Source: an uncultured Pseudophaeobacter sp. (GTDB lineage: Bacteria > Pseudomonadota > Alphaproteobacteria > Rhodobacterales > Rhodobacteraceae). Taken from it: a stretch of 64,000 bases of DNA. The notes beneath the pieces were generated by a model, which was given only the letters and a program-made list of their open reading frames with translations, searched no databases and had not been told where the DNA came from. The translations under genes were made by a program, and so were the position numbers. The DNA is taken from positions 1 through 64,000 of the forward strand of contig CAJQNB010000010.1 of NCBI GenBank assembly GCA_905479575.1, in the 5' to 3' direction. Shown in pieces: positions 35,850 to 44,730 of this stretch; position 1 is the first letter of the stretch; every line of letters starts with the position of its first letter.

Positions 35850-38276
35850 ATGACACAGAAACTTGTTGTTATCGGTGCGGGCATGGCATCTGGCCGCGTG
35901 TTGGAACATCTTTTCGATGCAGAGGCTGATTTTGACGTCACCCTGTTCAACGCCGAAGAGCGCGGCAACTACAATCGCATCATGCTGTCGCCAGTGCTGT
36001 CGGGTGACAAAACCTATGAGGATATCGTCACCCATGACGCGGACTGGTACGCGGCCAACGCTGTGACCTGCCACTTTGGTACTCATGTCACCGCCATTGA
36101 CCGTCAGGCCAAAACCGTGACCAGCAGCAAGGGCACGACCTCCTATGACAAGCTGCTGATCGCCACCGGCTCGGCGCCCTTTATCATCCCGGTGCAGGGC
36201 AAGGATCTGCCCGGCGTCATCACCTACCGCGATCTCGATGATACCAATGCCATGATCGAAGCCTCAAAATCAGGCGGCAAGGCCGTGGTCATCGGTGGCG
36301 GGCTGCTGGGGCTAGAGGCCGCAGCCGGTCTGGCGGAACGCGGCATGGATGTGACCGTGTTGCACCTGATGGGCCACCTGATGGAGCGCCAGCTGGATGA
36401 GGCCGCAGGGTTTCTGCTGCGCCGCGATCTGGAAAAACGCGGTATCACGGTGAAATGCCGTGCCTCCACCACCGCGATCCTGGGCACCGACAAGGTCGAA
36501 GCTGTGCTGCTGGAAGGGGAGGAGAGACTAGAGGCTGATCTGGTGGTCATGGCCGTGGGCATCCGCCCCGAAACCCGTCTGGCCACCGACGCCGGGCTGG
36601 AGGTCGCGCGCGGTATCGAGGTGGGCGCCCAGCTGCAGACCTCGGACCCGGATATTTTTGCGGTTGGCGAATGTGTTGAATTTGACGGTCAGCTTTTTGG
36701 TCTGGTGGCGCCGCTGTATGATCAGGCCAAGGTTCTGGCCAATAGCCTGATGGATGAACCCGCCGTTTTCACCCCCAAGGAACTCTCGACCAAGCTGAAA
36801 GTCACCGGCTGCGATCTGTTCAGCGCCGGCGATTTTGCCGAAGGTGAGGGCCGCGAAGACATCGTTTTCCGTGATCCCGCCCGGGGCGTCTACCGCCGTC
36901 TGGTGATCGAAGACGACTGCATCATCGGCGCGGTGATGTATGGTGACACCGCAGATGGCAACTGGTTCTTTGGCCTGATCCGCGACAAGACCGATATCTC
37001 GGATATGCGCGACACGGTGATCTTTGGCCCCGCCTATCAGGGAGGCGCCCCCTCGGACCCGCTCTCAGCCGTTGCAGCCTTACCGCGTGACGCGGAAATC
37101 TGTGGCTGCAACGGCATTTGCAAAGGTCAGATCGAAGATGCCATAGCCGCCGGGGCCACAGATATCGCAGCCCTGCGCAGCCAGACCAAGGCCTCGGCCT
37201 CTTGCGGGACCTGCACCGGGCTGGTGGAGCAGGTTCTTGCGGTCACATTGGGCGATGATTTTGTCCTGCCAACTGCGCAGCCCGTCTGTGGCTGCACCGA
37301 TATGACCCACGAAGATCTGCGGCGCATGATCAAAGCCCAGGAGTTGAAATCCCTGCCTGCGGTCTGGCAGGCCTGCAATTGGAAAACCCCCTGCGGCTGT
37401 CATACCTGCCGCCCAGCGCTGAACTTCTACCTGCTGGCCGACTGGCCGCTGGACTACGAGGACGATCCCCAATCGCGGTTTGTCAACGAACGCAAACACG
37501 CCAATATCCAGAAAGACGGCACCTTTAGCGTGGTACCGCGCATGTGGGGGGGGATCACCACCCCGGATGAGCTGCGTGCCATTGCCGATGCGGCGGATAA
37601 ATACGCGGTACCCACGGTCAAGGTCACCGGCGGGCAGCGCATTGATCTCTTGGGGGTCAAAAACGAAGATCTGCCTGCAATCTGGGATGATCTGAACCAG
37701 GCGGGAATGGTCTCGGGGCATGCCTATTCCAAGGGGCTACGCACGGTGAAAACCTGCGTTGGCACCGATCATTGCCGCTTTGGCACCCAGGACAGCACTG
37801 GCCTGGGCATCCAGCTGGAAAAGGCGCTCTGGGGCTCCTGGACGCCGCATAAGCTGAAACTCGGTGTCTCTGGTTGCCCGCGCAACTGCGCCGAAGCCAC
37901 CTGCAAAGACATTGGCATTGTCTGCGTCGACAGTGGCTATCAGATCAGCATCGGCGGCGCTGCCGGCATGGATGTTCGCGAAACATCACTGCTCTGTCAG
38001 GTGGCAACCGAAGAAGAGGTCATGGATGTGGTCAAGGCCGTCACGCAGAGCTACCGCGAGAACGCCAAATATCTGGATCGCATCTACAAATGGATGGACA
38101 AAGTGGGTCTTGAGTGGATCCAGGCGCAGATCGGTGACCTGGACACCCGCGCGGCGCTGGTCGCCCGGTTCGACCTGTCCCAAACCATCTACCGCAAGGA
38201 TCCCTGGGCTCAGCATGTGGCCAAGCCAGCCCCCTACGAGCCCCTCGCCACTCTCACCCTGGAGGCCGCCGAATGA
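35850..38276 (+). CDS. nirB: Assimilatory nitrite reductase NAD(P)H large subunit
   Basis: An 808-residue NirB-type enzyme reducing nitrite to ammonia. Order: FAD/NAD(P)H-binding oxidoreductase domain (1 to about 400), two [2Fe-2S] BFD-like segments (CGCNGICKG...CGTC near 410-460 and CGCTDM...CGCHTC near 480-525), then the sirohaem/[4Fe-4S] reductase domain with CVGTDHC and GCPRNC carrying the cluster cysteines. GGAG precedes the ATG. The stop overlaps nirD (ATGA). Confidence 0.95.
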   Translation: MTQKLVVIGAGMASGRVLEHLFDAEADFDVTLFNAEERGNYNRIMLSPVLSGDKTYEDIVTHDADWYAANAVTCHFGTHVTAIDRQAKTVTSSKGTTSYDKLLIATGSAPFIIPVQGKDLPGVITYRDLDDTNAMIEASKSGGKAVVIGGGLLGLEAAAGLAERGMDVTVLHLMGHLMERQLDEAAGFLLRRDLEKRGITVKCRASTTAILGTDKVEAVLLEGEERLEADLVVMAVGIRPETRLATDAGLEVARGIEVGAQLQTSDPDIFAVGECVEFDGQLFGLVAPLYDQAKVLANSLMDEPAVFTPKELSTKLKVTGCDLFSAGDFAEGEGREDIVFRDPARGVYRRLVIEDDCIIGAVMYGDTADGNWFFGLIRDKTDISDMRDTVIFGPAYQGGAPSDPLSAVAALPRDAEICGCNGICKGQIEDAIAAGATDIAALRSQTKASASCGTCTGLVEQVLAVTLGDDFVLPTAQPVCGCTDMTHEDLRRMIKAQELKSLPAVWQACNWKTPCGCHTCRPALNFYLLADWPLDYEDDPQSRFVNERKHANIQKDGTFSVVPRMWGGITTPDELRAIADAADKYAVPTVKVTGGQRIDLLGVKNEDLPAIWDDLNQAGMVSGHAYSKGLRTVKTCVGTDHCRFGTQDSTGLGIQLEKALWGSWTPHKLKLGVSGCPRNCAEATCKDIGIVCVDSGYQISIGGAAGMDVRETSLLCQVATEEEVMDVVKAVTQSYRENAKYLDRIYKWMDKVGLEWIQAQIGDLDTRAALVARFDLSQTIYRKDPWAQHVAKPAPYEPLATLTLEAAE

Positions 38277-38608
38277 GCAACTGGATTGATATCGCCGCCC
38301 TTGAGGCCGTGCCCCAGCGCGGCGCCCGGCTGATCAAAACCCGACATGGCTGCGTCGCAGTGTTTCGTACCGCCGTGGATGAGGTCTTTGCGCTCGACAA
38401 TGCCTGCCCCCACAAAAACGGCCCGCTGGCCGATGGCATCGTGCACGGCAAGGCGGTGACCTGCCCGCTGCACAACTGGGTTATTTCCCTGGAAACGGGG
38501 CAAGCTCAGGGCGCTGACGAGGGAAAGGTTGCAACCTACCCGGCCAAGGTCAGTGAGGGCCGCATCCTGCTGGACGCCGATTTCCTGCAACAAAGAGCCG
38601 TCGCATGA
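38273..38608 (+). CDS. nirD: Nitrite reductase small subunit
   Basis: A 111-residue Rieske-like protein of the NirD family. Here the ligand-like residues ACPHKN and CPLHNW are present, as in genuine Rieske [2Fe-2S] sites (C-X-H and C-X2-H). E. coli NirD lacks the cluster ligands, so this version may bind a cluster. Overlaps both nirB and nasA by four bases. Confidence 0.92.
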   Translation: MSNWIDIAALEAVPQRGARLIKTRHGCVAVFRTAVDEVFALDNACPHKNGPLADGIVHGKAVTCPLHNWVISLETGQAQGADEGKVATYPAKVSEGRILLDADFLQQRAVA

Positions 38609-41196
38609 GCGCGCCCCAGACCTTGACACGCACCACCTGTCCCTATTGCGGCGTCGGCTGTGGCCTGCTGGCGGGCGCAGATGGCTCCATCAAGGGCGAT
38701 CCTGACCATCCCGCCAACTACGGGCGGCTGTGCTCCAAGGGGGCGGCCCTGGGGCAGACCCTTGATTTGGCGGGGCGCCTGTTGGCGCCGCAGATCAACG
38801 GCCAGGAGGCCAGTTGGGATGAGACGCTTGGTTTAATGGCAGAGAAGTTCAGTACTGCCATTCGTGACCACGGACCGGATAGCGTCGCCTTTTACATCTC
38901 CGGGCAGCTGCTAACGGAAGACTACTATGTCGCCAACAAACTGATGAAGGGCTTTATCGGTTCCGCCAATATCGACACCAATTCGCGGCTCTGCATGGCC
39001 TCCTCTGTGGCCGGGCACAAACGCGCCTTTGGCAGCGACACGGTGCCCGGCACCTATGCCGATCTGGAAGAGGCCGATCTGATCGTGCTGGTGGGATCAA
39101 ACCTGGCCTGGTGCCATCCGGTGCTGCACCAGCGCATTGCCGCAGCCAAAACTGCAAATCCGAACATGAAGGTGGTCAACATCGACCCGCGTAAAACCGC
39201 GACCACGGATCTGGCGGATCACCACCTGCGGATTGTCCCAGATGGCGATACGGCGCTGTTTAACGGATTGCTGGCGCATCTGGCCGACACTGGGCAGCTT
39301 GATGATGATTACCTGAAAAAGCACGTCACCGGTCGCCGCCCCGCGATCACCCAGGCACGTCTGGGGGATCCACTGGAAAGCGGACTCACCGAGGCAGAAC
39401 TGGCGCAGTTCTACCAGCTTTGGGCTGGTACAGAAAAGGTGGTGACGGTCTATTCCCAGGGCGTCAATCAATCCAAATGCGGCACCGACAAGGTCAACGC
39501 GATTCTGAATTGCCACCTTGCCACCGGACGCATCGGCAAGCAGGGCTGCGGCCCGTTTTCGGTGACTGGCCAGCCCAATGCCATGGGCGGGCGCGAGGTT
39601 GGCGGATTGTCCAATATGCTGGCCAATCATCTGGATATCGAGAACCCGGATCACCGCGCCAGCGTTCAGGGTTTCTGGCAAAGCCCGACCATCTGCACCC
39701 AGCCGGGCCTAAAGGCCGTTGATCTGTTTGAGGCCTGCGCCGATGGCAAGATCAAGGCGCTTTGGGTGATGTCGACGAACCCGGCGGTAAGCCTGCCGGA
39801 TGCCGATGGCGTGGCCGCCGCGATTGCCAAGGTGCCCTTTGTGGCGGTGTCTGACATCATGGCGCGCACAGATACTGGTGATTTGGCCGATGTGCTGCTG
39901 CCTGCCACGGGGTGGGGCGAAAAGGACGGCACCGTCACCAATTCAGAACGCCGGATCTCGCGCCAGCGCGCCTTTCTTTCGGCCCCCGGTGCCAGCCGCC
40001 CGGATTGGAAAATCATCTGCGATCTTGCCGCCCGCATGGGCTGGGCAGAGTCTTTTGATTTTTCCGCCCCGGCAGAGGTTTTTGCCGAATATGTCGCCCT
40101 GTCCGGTGCAACTCAGGATTTTCACCGCGACCTGGATCTCAGCATTTTTGCCGATGTGGACTACGCCAAGCTGCTGCCAACCCAATGGCCGCAGAACGGG
40201 ACACGGTTTTTCGCCGATGGCGGCTTTTTTCATGGCAACGGCAAGGCCCGGATGCTTCCGGTCACTGCCCCCGCGCCCATCCAGCGCGACGCATTTACGC
40301 TCAATACCGGACGCAACCGGGATCAGTGGCACACCATGAGCCGCAGCGGCAAAGCCCCGCGCCTGGGCGCACATCTGGCGGAACCCTATGTGGAAATCCA
40401 CCCGGTGGACGCAACTTCCCTGGGTCTGTCGGCTGGCGATCTCCTTGCCCTGCGAAACCGGTACGGCCAGGCGGTTCTGCGCGCCCTGATCACCGATCGC
40501 AGCGCCCCAGGCCAGTTGTTTGCCCCTATGCACTGGACCCGCCAACAAAGTACCTCTGGCTGTATCAACACCCTGACCGCACCGGTGGTTGACCCGGTCT
40601 CTGGGCAACCCGCCTCCAAATGCAGCCCGGTCGCCGCCCAAAAGTTCAATGCCGCCTGGTTTGGCTTTGCCGCCGCGCTGTCCCCGTTGCGAGCCGCTGG
40701 GGCCTATGGCGCTGTCGCCCGTTCGCTGACGGGCTGGCAGGGCGAATACGCCGGAACCGAAACGCCAGAGAACTGGCAAGAGTTTGCAGCTGACCTGCTG
40801 GGGCTGGACAACTGCCAGATCACCGAACTGACCGATCTAAACCAACGCCTTACCCGGCTTGCCTTTTATCAGGGCGACAGGCTTGTTGGTCTGTTCTTTG
40901 CCAGTCCAGAACCGGTCTCACTGGCGCGCAGCTTTGCAGTCTCGCTGATTGGAACCACCACCCCGCCGCTACAGGCGCTGGCGGGCCGCAGTGGCGCAGA
41001 TCAACCCGACCCTGGCGCCACCGTCTGCGCCTGTCTCAATGTCGGGATCAATACGTTGCGGGCCGCCATCACCGCTGGTGCCACCACTGTAGAAAGCCTG
41101 GGCGAGGCCACCTGTGCCGGGACAAGTTGCGGCTCCTGCAAGCCGGAGCTCGCCAGTCTTATCACGCAGCATCACATAGGGATGGCGGCGGAATGA
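38605..41196 (+). CDS. nasA: Assimilatory nitrate reductase catalytic subunit NasA
   Basis: An 863-residue molybdopterin oxidoreductase reducing nitrate to nitrite in the cytoplasm; there is no signal peptide. The N-terminal [4Fe-4S] ligands are CPYCGVGC and the Cys of RLCSKG. The bis-MGD core follows, with RLCMASSVAGHKRAFG and the dinucleotide-binding region near the C-terminus. The last 65 residues form a BFD-like [2Fe-2S] domain (CACLN...CAGTSCGSCK), seen in NasA that receive electrons without NasB. Confidence 0.95.
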   Translation: MSAPQTLTRTTCPYCGVGCGLLAGADGSIKGDPDHPANYGRLCSKGAALGQTLDLAGRLLAPQINGQEASWDETLGLMAEKFSTAIRDHGPDSVAFYISGQLLTEDYYVANKLMKGFIGSANIDTNSRLCMASSVAGHKRAFGSDTVPGTYADLEEADLIVLVGSNLAWCHPVLHQRIAAAKTANPNMKVVNIDPRKTATTDLADHHLRIVPDGDTALFNGLLAHLADTGQLDDDYLKKHVTGRRPAITQARLGDPLESGLTEAELAQFYQLWAGTEKVVTVYSQGVNQSKCGTDKVNAILNCHLATGRIGKQGCGPFSVTGQPNAMGGREVGGLSNMLANHLDIENPDHRASVQGFWQSPTICTQPGLKAVDLFEACADGKIKALWVMSTNPAVSLPDADGVAAAIAKVPFVAVSDIMARTDTGDLADVLLPATGWGEKDGTVTNSERRISRQRAFLSAPGASRPDWKIICDLAARMGWAESFDFSAPAEVFAEYVALSGATQDFHRDLDLSIFADVDYAKLLPTQWPQNGTRFFADGGFFHGNGKARMLPVTAPAPIQRDAFTLNTGRNRDQWHTMSRSGKAPRLGAHLAEPYVEIHPVDATSLGLSAGDLLALRNRYGQAVLRALITDRSAPGQLFAPMHWTRQQSTSGCINTLTAPVVDPVSGQPASKCSPVAAQKFNAAWFGFAAALSPLRAAGAYGAVARSLTGWQGEYAGTETPENWQEFAADLLGLDNCQITELTDLNQRLTRLAFYQGDRLVGLFFASPEPVSLARSFAVSLIGTTTPPLQALAGRSGADQPDPGATVCACLNVGINTLRAAITAGATTVESLGEATCAGTSCGSCKPELASLITQHHIGMAAE

Positions 41197-42149
41197 CACT
41201 CGCGCCTTTTGTCCGCATTGTTGCGCAAGGCAAGGGCCGTGCCCGCCCGCTGACCCAAGGCGAAGCGCAGGAAGCCATGACCCTGATGCTGGCAGGTGAC
41301 GCCGCCGCAGAGGCGCAGGGAGCCCTGTTGATGGTGCTGCGGTTGCGCGGGGAGACCGATGCAGAAATTGCCGGCTTTACCGCCGCCTTGCGCGCCGCGA
41401 CGCCAGCTGGCCCCAGCGGCATTGGCGACAGGGTTGACCTTGATTGGCCCTGCTACGCGGCAGGACGTACACGCGGCGCCCCGCTGTTTGCACTGGCTGC
41501 CAAACTGGTCGCACAGGCGGGTTACAGGGTCGCTCTGCATGGCTGGAATTCCCATCAGGGTACTGCCGCTGATCTGCGCGGCGCGCTCCATGCAGCCGAT
41601 CTCATCGGCAATGGCTTGTCCTACAGCCCATTGGAAACTCTCAATCCCATGGCCTTTGGACTGTTAAAACTGCGCGACACCCTGGGGCTCAGGAGCTGTA
41701 TCAACACGGTGCTGCGCATGTGGAACCCGCATGGGGCGCGGGCCTCGGTGCAGGGGGTTTTTCATCCCTCATATCGCGGCCTGCAATCGCGCGCAGCCGC
41801 TTTGCTGGGGGATCGAAACCTCACTGTGATCAAAGGTGGCGGCGGTGAGTTTGAACGCCATCCGGCGAAGGACACAGCGATCTTTGGCCTGCAAAACGGC
41901 ACTGAGATCAACACCCAGGCCTCTGCGCTCCTGTCCGACACACGGCGCCTGCATGAGCCCGATCACCCCATCGAGATTGCAGCGCTCTGGCACGGCACCC
42001 AAGACGATCCATTTGCCAGCGCCACAGTGATCGGCACCGCAGCTTTGGCGCTTTGGACTGTTCAGGCTGAACGCTCGATCACGCATTGCACAGCCCTGGC
42101 AACCGAGCTTTGGGACAATCGCCATAACCAGGACCGGAGAACCCAATGA
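41193..42149 (+). CDS. TrpD2-like glycosyltransferase family 3 protein
   Basis: A 318-residue protein related to anthranilate phosphoribosyltransferase (TrpD2/YbiB group). It shows the helical N-terminal domain (LTQGEAQEAMTLMLAGDA) and a catalytic-domain-like HGWNSHQGTAADL segment. It lacks a standard TrpD GTGGD motif, so tryptophan synthesis is unlikely. The start overlaps nasA (ATGA) and the end overlaps the next gene, so it is coupled to nitrate assimilation. Its role there is unknown. Confidence 0.82.
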   Translation: MTLAPFVRIVAQGKGRARPLTQGEAQEAMTLMLAGDAAAEAQGALLMVLRLRGETDAEIAGFTAALRAATPAGPSGIGDRVDLDWPCYAAGRTRGAPLFALAAKLVAQAGYRVALHGWNSHQGTAADLRGALHAADLIGNGLSYSPLETLNPMAFGLLKLRDTLGLRSCINTVLRMWNPHGARASVQGVFHPSYRGLQSRAAALLGDRNLTVIKGGGGEFERHPAKDTAIFGLQNGTEINTQASALLSDTRRLHEPDHPIEIAALWHGTQDDPFASATVIGTAALALWTVQAERSITHCTALATELWDNRHNQDRRTQ

Positions 42150-43123
42150 AGACCTTCCCCCTTTTGCAGCCCCTGACAGGTCGTTCCCTTACTGGAGCCG
42201 AAACCCCAAGATCAGCAGCTCCCCTGCGGGGGCTTCGACGGTTTGCCGCGCGCCTGGCAGAGTCTACACCTGCTGTTGTGGAGCTTTCTGTCCTCGCCCG
42301 CAGGAGCGCGAGCTTGCGCCAATTACGCCAGATGGCATCTGGGCTGTGGCACGCCACTGACAGATCCATTCCCAGAAATCAGCAGGTGGGGTCTGTGGCG
42401 CTGGTCGGTGCCGGACCCGGTTGCAAAGATCTGATCACCCTGCGCGGGGCACAGCGCCTGCAAGAGGCTGATGTGATCTTTTTTGACCGCTTGATTGACC
42501 CCGAAGTGCTGGATTTGGCTCCTGCAAATGCAAAACGCATATATGTGGGCAAGGCCCCAGGCTGCCACCACTGGCCACAAGAAAAGATCTCGCAGGCGCT
42601 GGTGGCCATTGCCGGTCAGGGGCAACGGGTCGTGCGGCTGAAATGCGGCGACCCTGGCGTCTTTGCCCGGGGTGCCGAAGAGATTGATGCCCTGGATGCG
42701 GCAGATATTCCCTATGAAATCATCCCCGGCGTCACCGCAGCCAGCGCAGCCTCAGCTGCATTGGGTGGGTTCCTGACAGAACGCGGCACCTGTGACACCC
42801 TGGTTCTGGCCACCGGCCAGACAGCAAAGGATGCGGGCAATGCCAATTGGATTGCTCAGCTGCAACCTGGAACCCGTATGGCGATCTACATGGGGGTTGG
42901 GGCCGCCGCAAATACCGCCAAGGCCCTGATTGAGGCCGGTCTGGAAAAACAGGTCTCCATCGACATCGTTTCCCGTGCCCAGCAAAGTGATCAGGTAACC
43001 GCCAAGTGTCGCGCCTCGACCCTGCTCGAGACAATCGAAACCTCTGGGATCTCAAATCCGGCGATCATGTTCCTGACTTGGCCCCAGTCCGCGACAAAAG
43101 TTAACTCCCCACAGCGAGGCTAA
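42146..43123 (+). CDS. cobA: Uroporphyrinogen-III C-methyltransferase (sirohaem synthesis)
   Basis: A 325-residue protein. Residues about 81-315 are a complete SUMT: VALVGAGPGCKDLITLRG, YVGKAPGCHHWPQ, RLKCGDPGVFARGAEEI and EIIPGVTAASAASA. It makes precorrin-2 for the sirohaem of NirB. The first 80 residues are Arg/Ala-rich and match neither the methyltransferase nor, clearly, the CysG dehydrogenase domain, though the MKTFPL start recalls CysG. The ATGA overlap with the preceding gene supports this start despite the odd extension. Confidence 0.88.
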   Translation: MKTFPLLQPLTGRSLTGAETPRSAAPLRGLRRFAARLAESTPAVVELSVLARRSASLRQLRQMASGLWHATDRSIPRNQQVGSVALVGAGPGCKDLITLRGAQRLQEADVIFFDRLIDPEVLDLAPANAKRIYVGKAPGCHHWPQEKISQALVAIAGQGQRVVRLKCGDPGVFARGAEEIDALDAADIPYEIIPGVTAASAASAALGGFLTERGTCDTLVLATGQTAKDAGNANWIAQLQPGTRMAIYMGVGAAANTAKALIEAGLEKQVSIDIVSRAQQSDQVTAKCRASTLLETIETSGISNPAIMFLTWPQSATKVNSPQRG

Positions 43124-43461
43124 AGGTCAGGCCGCATACCAGGCGAAACGCCTGCTTCAGAAACGACCTGCGGAATGGACCATGAACCGAAACAGGTTGC
43201 CTGGGCGACTGGGAACCCCAAGAGAACGGTAGCGAACTTGATGTGTGGACCACTTTCAAAACCGGCACCCAAGAGTTTTTCTAATCAAACAGCGCTTTGA
43301 TGTTGCGAACAAAGGCAACCAAGAGCGCGTCGGTCCAAATATCAACCATAGGGCCGCCCTACTGATTGCAGACAAACAGGCTGCAAAGGAACATCGCGCT
43401 GGACCACAGGGGATGCGACCCTATGAACGCTTGCGGATCCGGCAGTGTGTGCTAGCCAGCT
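43124..43461. other. 338-bp gap before the copper island
   Basis: No convincing gene. The left end has a nested hairpin: AGGTC (43124-43128) with GACCT (43165-43169), enclosing CAGGCG-AAA-CGCCTG (43140-43154). It could be part of the end of the nitrate operon or of a leader. No known riboswitch consensus was recognised. The promoter of the copper genes should be in this gap. Confidence 0.4.
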
Positions 43462-43827
43462 GTGGCGATGAAGATTTGGCAAATCATATTCCCTCTGCGC
43501 GCGCTGGTCGTGCTGCTGACCGTTGCTTTGGCAACCACCGGATTTGCACATCGTGCGCCATCGCAAACAGACCAAGCAGTGCTGGACTATGCGGCGCTCT
43601 TTGGCATTGACGCCGCTTCGATCTGTGGTGGCTCGGATGACCCGGGCGCCACGCAGGAGTGTGAAGCCTGCCGCTTGCAGGCGGCCATGGCTCTGCCAGA
43701 GCCGCCGCTGGTTGCCTCCGTTGCCGAACTGTCCTTCTCCCCGTCCCACTGGGTGCCACAATCCCACGTTCTAGAAACCCTCTCCGCCGAGGCGACCCGT
43801 CCGGCGCGTGCCCCTCCTATCGTCTGA
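43462..43827 (+). CDS. Small exported protein, DUF2946-like
   Basis: A 121-residue protein with a signal-like N-terminus (FPLRALVVLLTVALATTGFAHRAP) and a short cysteine-bearing stretch (SICGG...ECEACRL). The look is that of small exported proteins found beside copper genes (DUF2946-like), from memory and unverified. Start may be GTG 43462 or ATG 43468. It precedes mbnP by 63 bp and probably heads the copper operon. Confidence 0.6.
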   Translation: MAMKIWQIIFPLRALVVLLTVALATTGFAHRAPSQTDQAVLDYAALFGIDAASICGGSDDPGATQECEACRLQAAMALPEPPLVASVAELSFSPSHWVPQSHVLETLSAEATRPARAPPIV

Positions 43828-43890
43828 ACTTTGCGAATCTATTTGTGAAACACCCGGCCCGCGCGCCGGATCAGACCTCTGGAGACTTCC

Positions 43891-44730
43891 ATGAAACTCG
43901 CTCTTCAAGCGGCCCTTGCCGCCCTGCTTCCCGCGACCGCTGCCTTTGCAGATCAGGACGTTAAGATCAATTTTTCCGCCGAAATCGGCGGGCACCCCTT
44001 TGCCTGCGACGCGACCTTCACCGGCATCGGAAGCACGGGTGCTGCGGTGCGCGGCACGGATTTCCGCCTCTATGTCAGCGATGTGGCGATGATCGCGGCT
44101 GACGGCACACGCAGCCCTGTAACTTTGACCGAAAGCGCCTTTCAGCATGACGGTGTCGCCCTGCTGGATTTTGAAGATGGCAGTGCCGCTTGCGACAATG
44201 GCACCGCGCCCCTGAACACCCAGCTGGCTGGCACTGTTGCGGAGGGCAGCTATACTGGTGTGGCTTTCAACGTCGGTGTGCCGTTTGAGATGAACCACGG
44301 CGACCCCACCACCGCCCCCACGCCGCTCAACCTGACCTCGATGTTCTGGAACTGGCGCGGCGGCTACAAGTTCGTGCGTATCGACATGGTGCCAAAGGAC
44401 AAGGCAGAAAGCGGGCCAAAAGGCTGGTTCCTGCACCGTGGCTCGACCATGTGCAAATCCGGTGGCAAGACAGACGCCCCCGCCGCCCCCTGCAAGAACC
44501 CCAACCTGATGGCGGTCAGCTTTGATGGGTTTGATCCGGCGAAACAAACGCTGGTCATCGATCCGGCGCCAGTGGTTGCAGAGGCTGACATGCGCTCCAA
44601 CACGCCCCAGACTTCGCCCGGCTGCATGTCCTTCCTGAACGATCCCGACTGCGACACGGTCATGACCAAGCTTGGCTTGCCGTTTAAAGACATCGCAGCG
44701 GGTGAACAGCAGTTGATCGCGGTTCGGTGA
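43891..44730 (+). CDS. mbnP: MbnP-family copper-binding protein (metallo-mystery pair)
   Basis: A 279-residue periplasmic protein with a signal peptide (ALQAALAALLPATAAFA). It has several paired cysteines (FACD, AACDNG, STMCKSGG, APCKNP, GCMSF, DCDTV) and the family core SMFWNWRGGYKFVRID with Trp153 and Trp155, then GWFLHRGS. In studied pairs the partner MbnH oxidises a Trp of MbnP to kynurenine, which helps bind copper. GGAGA precedes the ATG. The stop overlaps the mbnH ATG. Confidence 0.88.
   Translation: MKLALQAALAALLPATAAFADQDVKINFSAEIGGHPFACDATFTGIGSTGAAVRGTDFRLYVSDVAMIAADGTRSPVTLTESAFQHDGVALLDFEDGSAACDNGTAPLNTQLAGTVAEGSYTGVAFNVGVPFEMNHGDPTTAPTPLNLTSMFWNWRGGYKFVRIDMVPKDKAESGPKGWFLHRGSTMCKSGGKTDAPAAPCKNPNLMAVSFDGFDPAKQTLVIDPAPVVAEADMRSNTPQTSPGCMSFLNDPDCDTVMTKLGLPFKDIAAGEQQLIAVR

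Noticed and set aside
43124..43461. Possible riboswitch (cobalamin type considered) between the methyltransferase gene and the copper genes
   Set aside because: A nested hairpin exists, but no B12-box or other riboswitch consensus was found.
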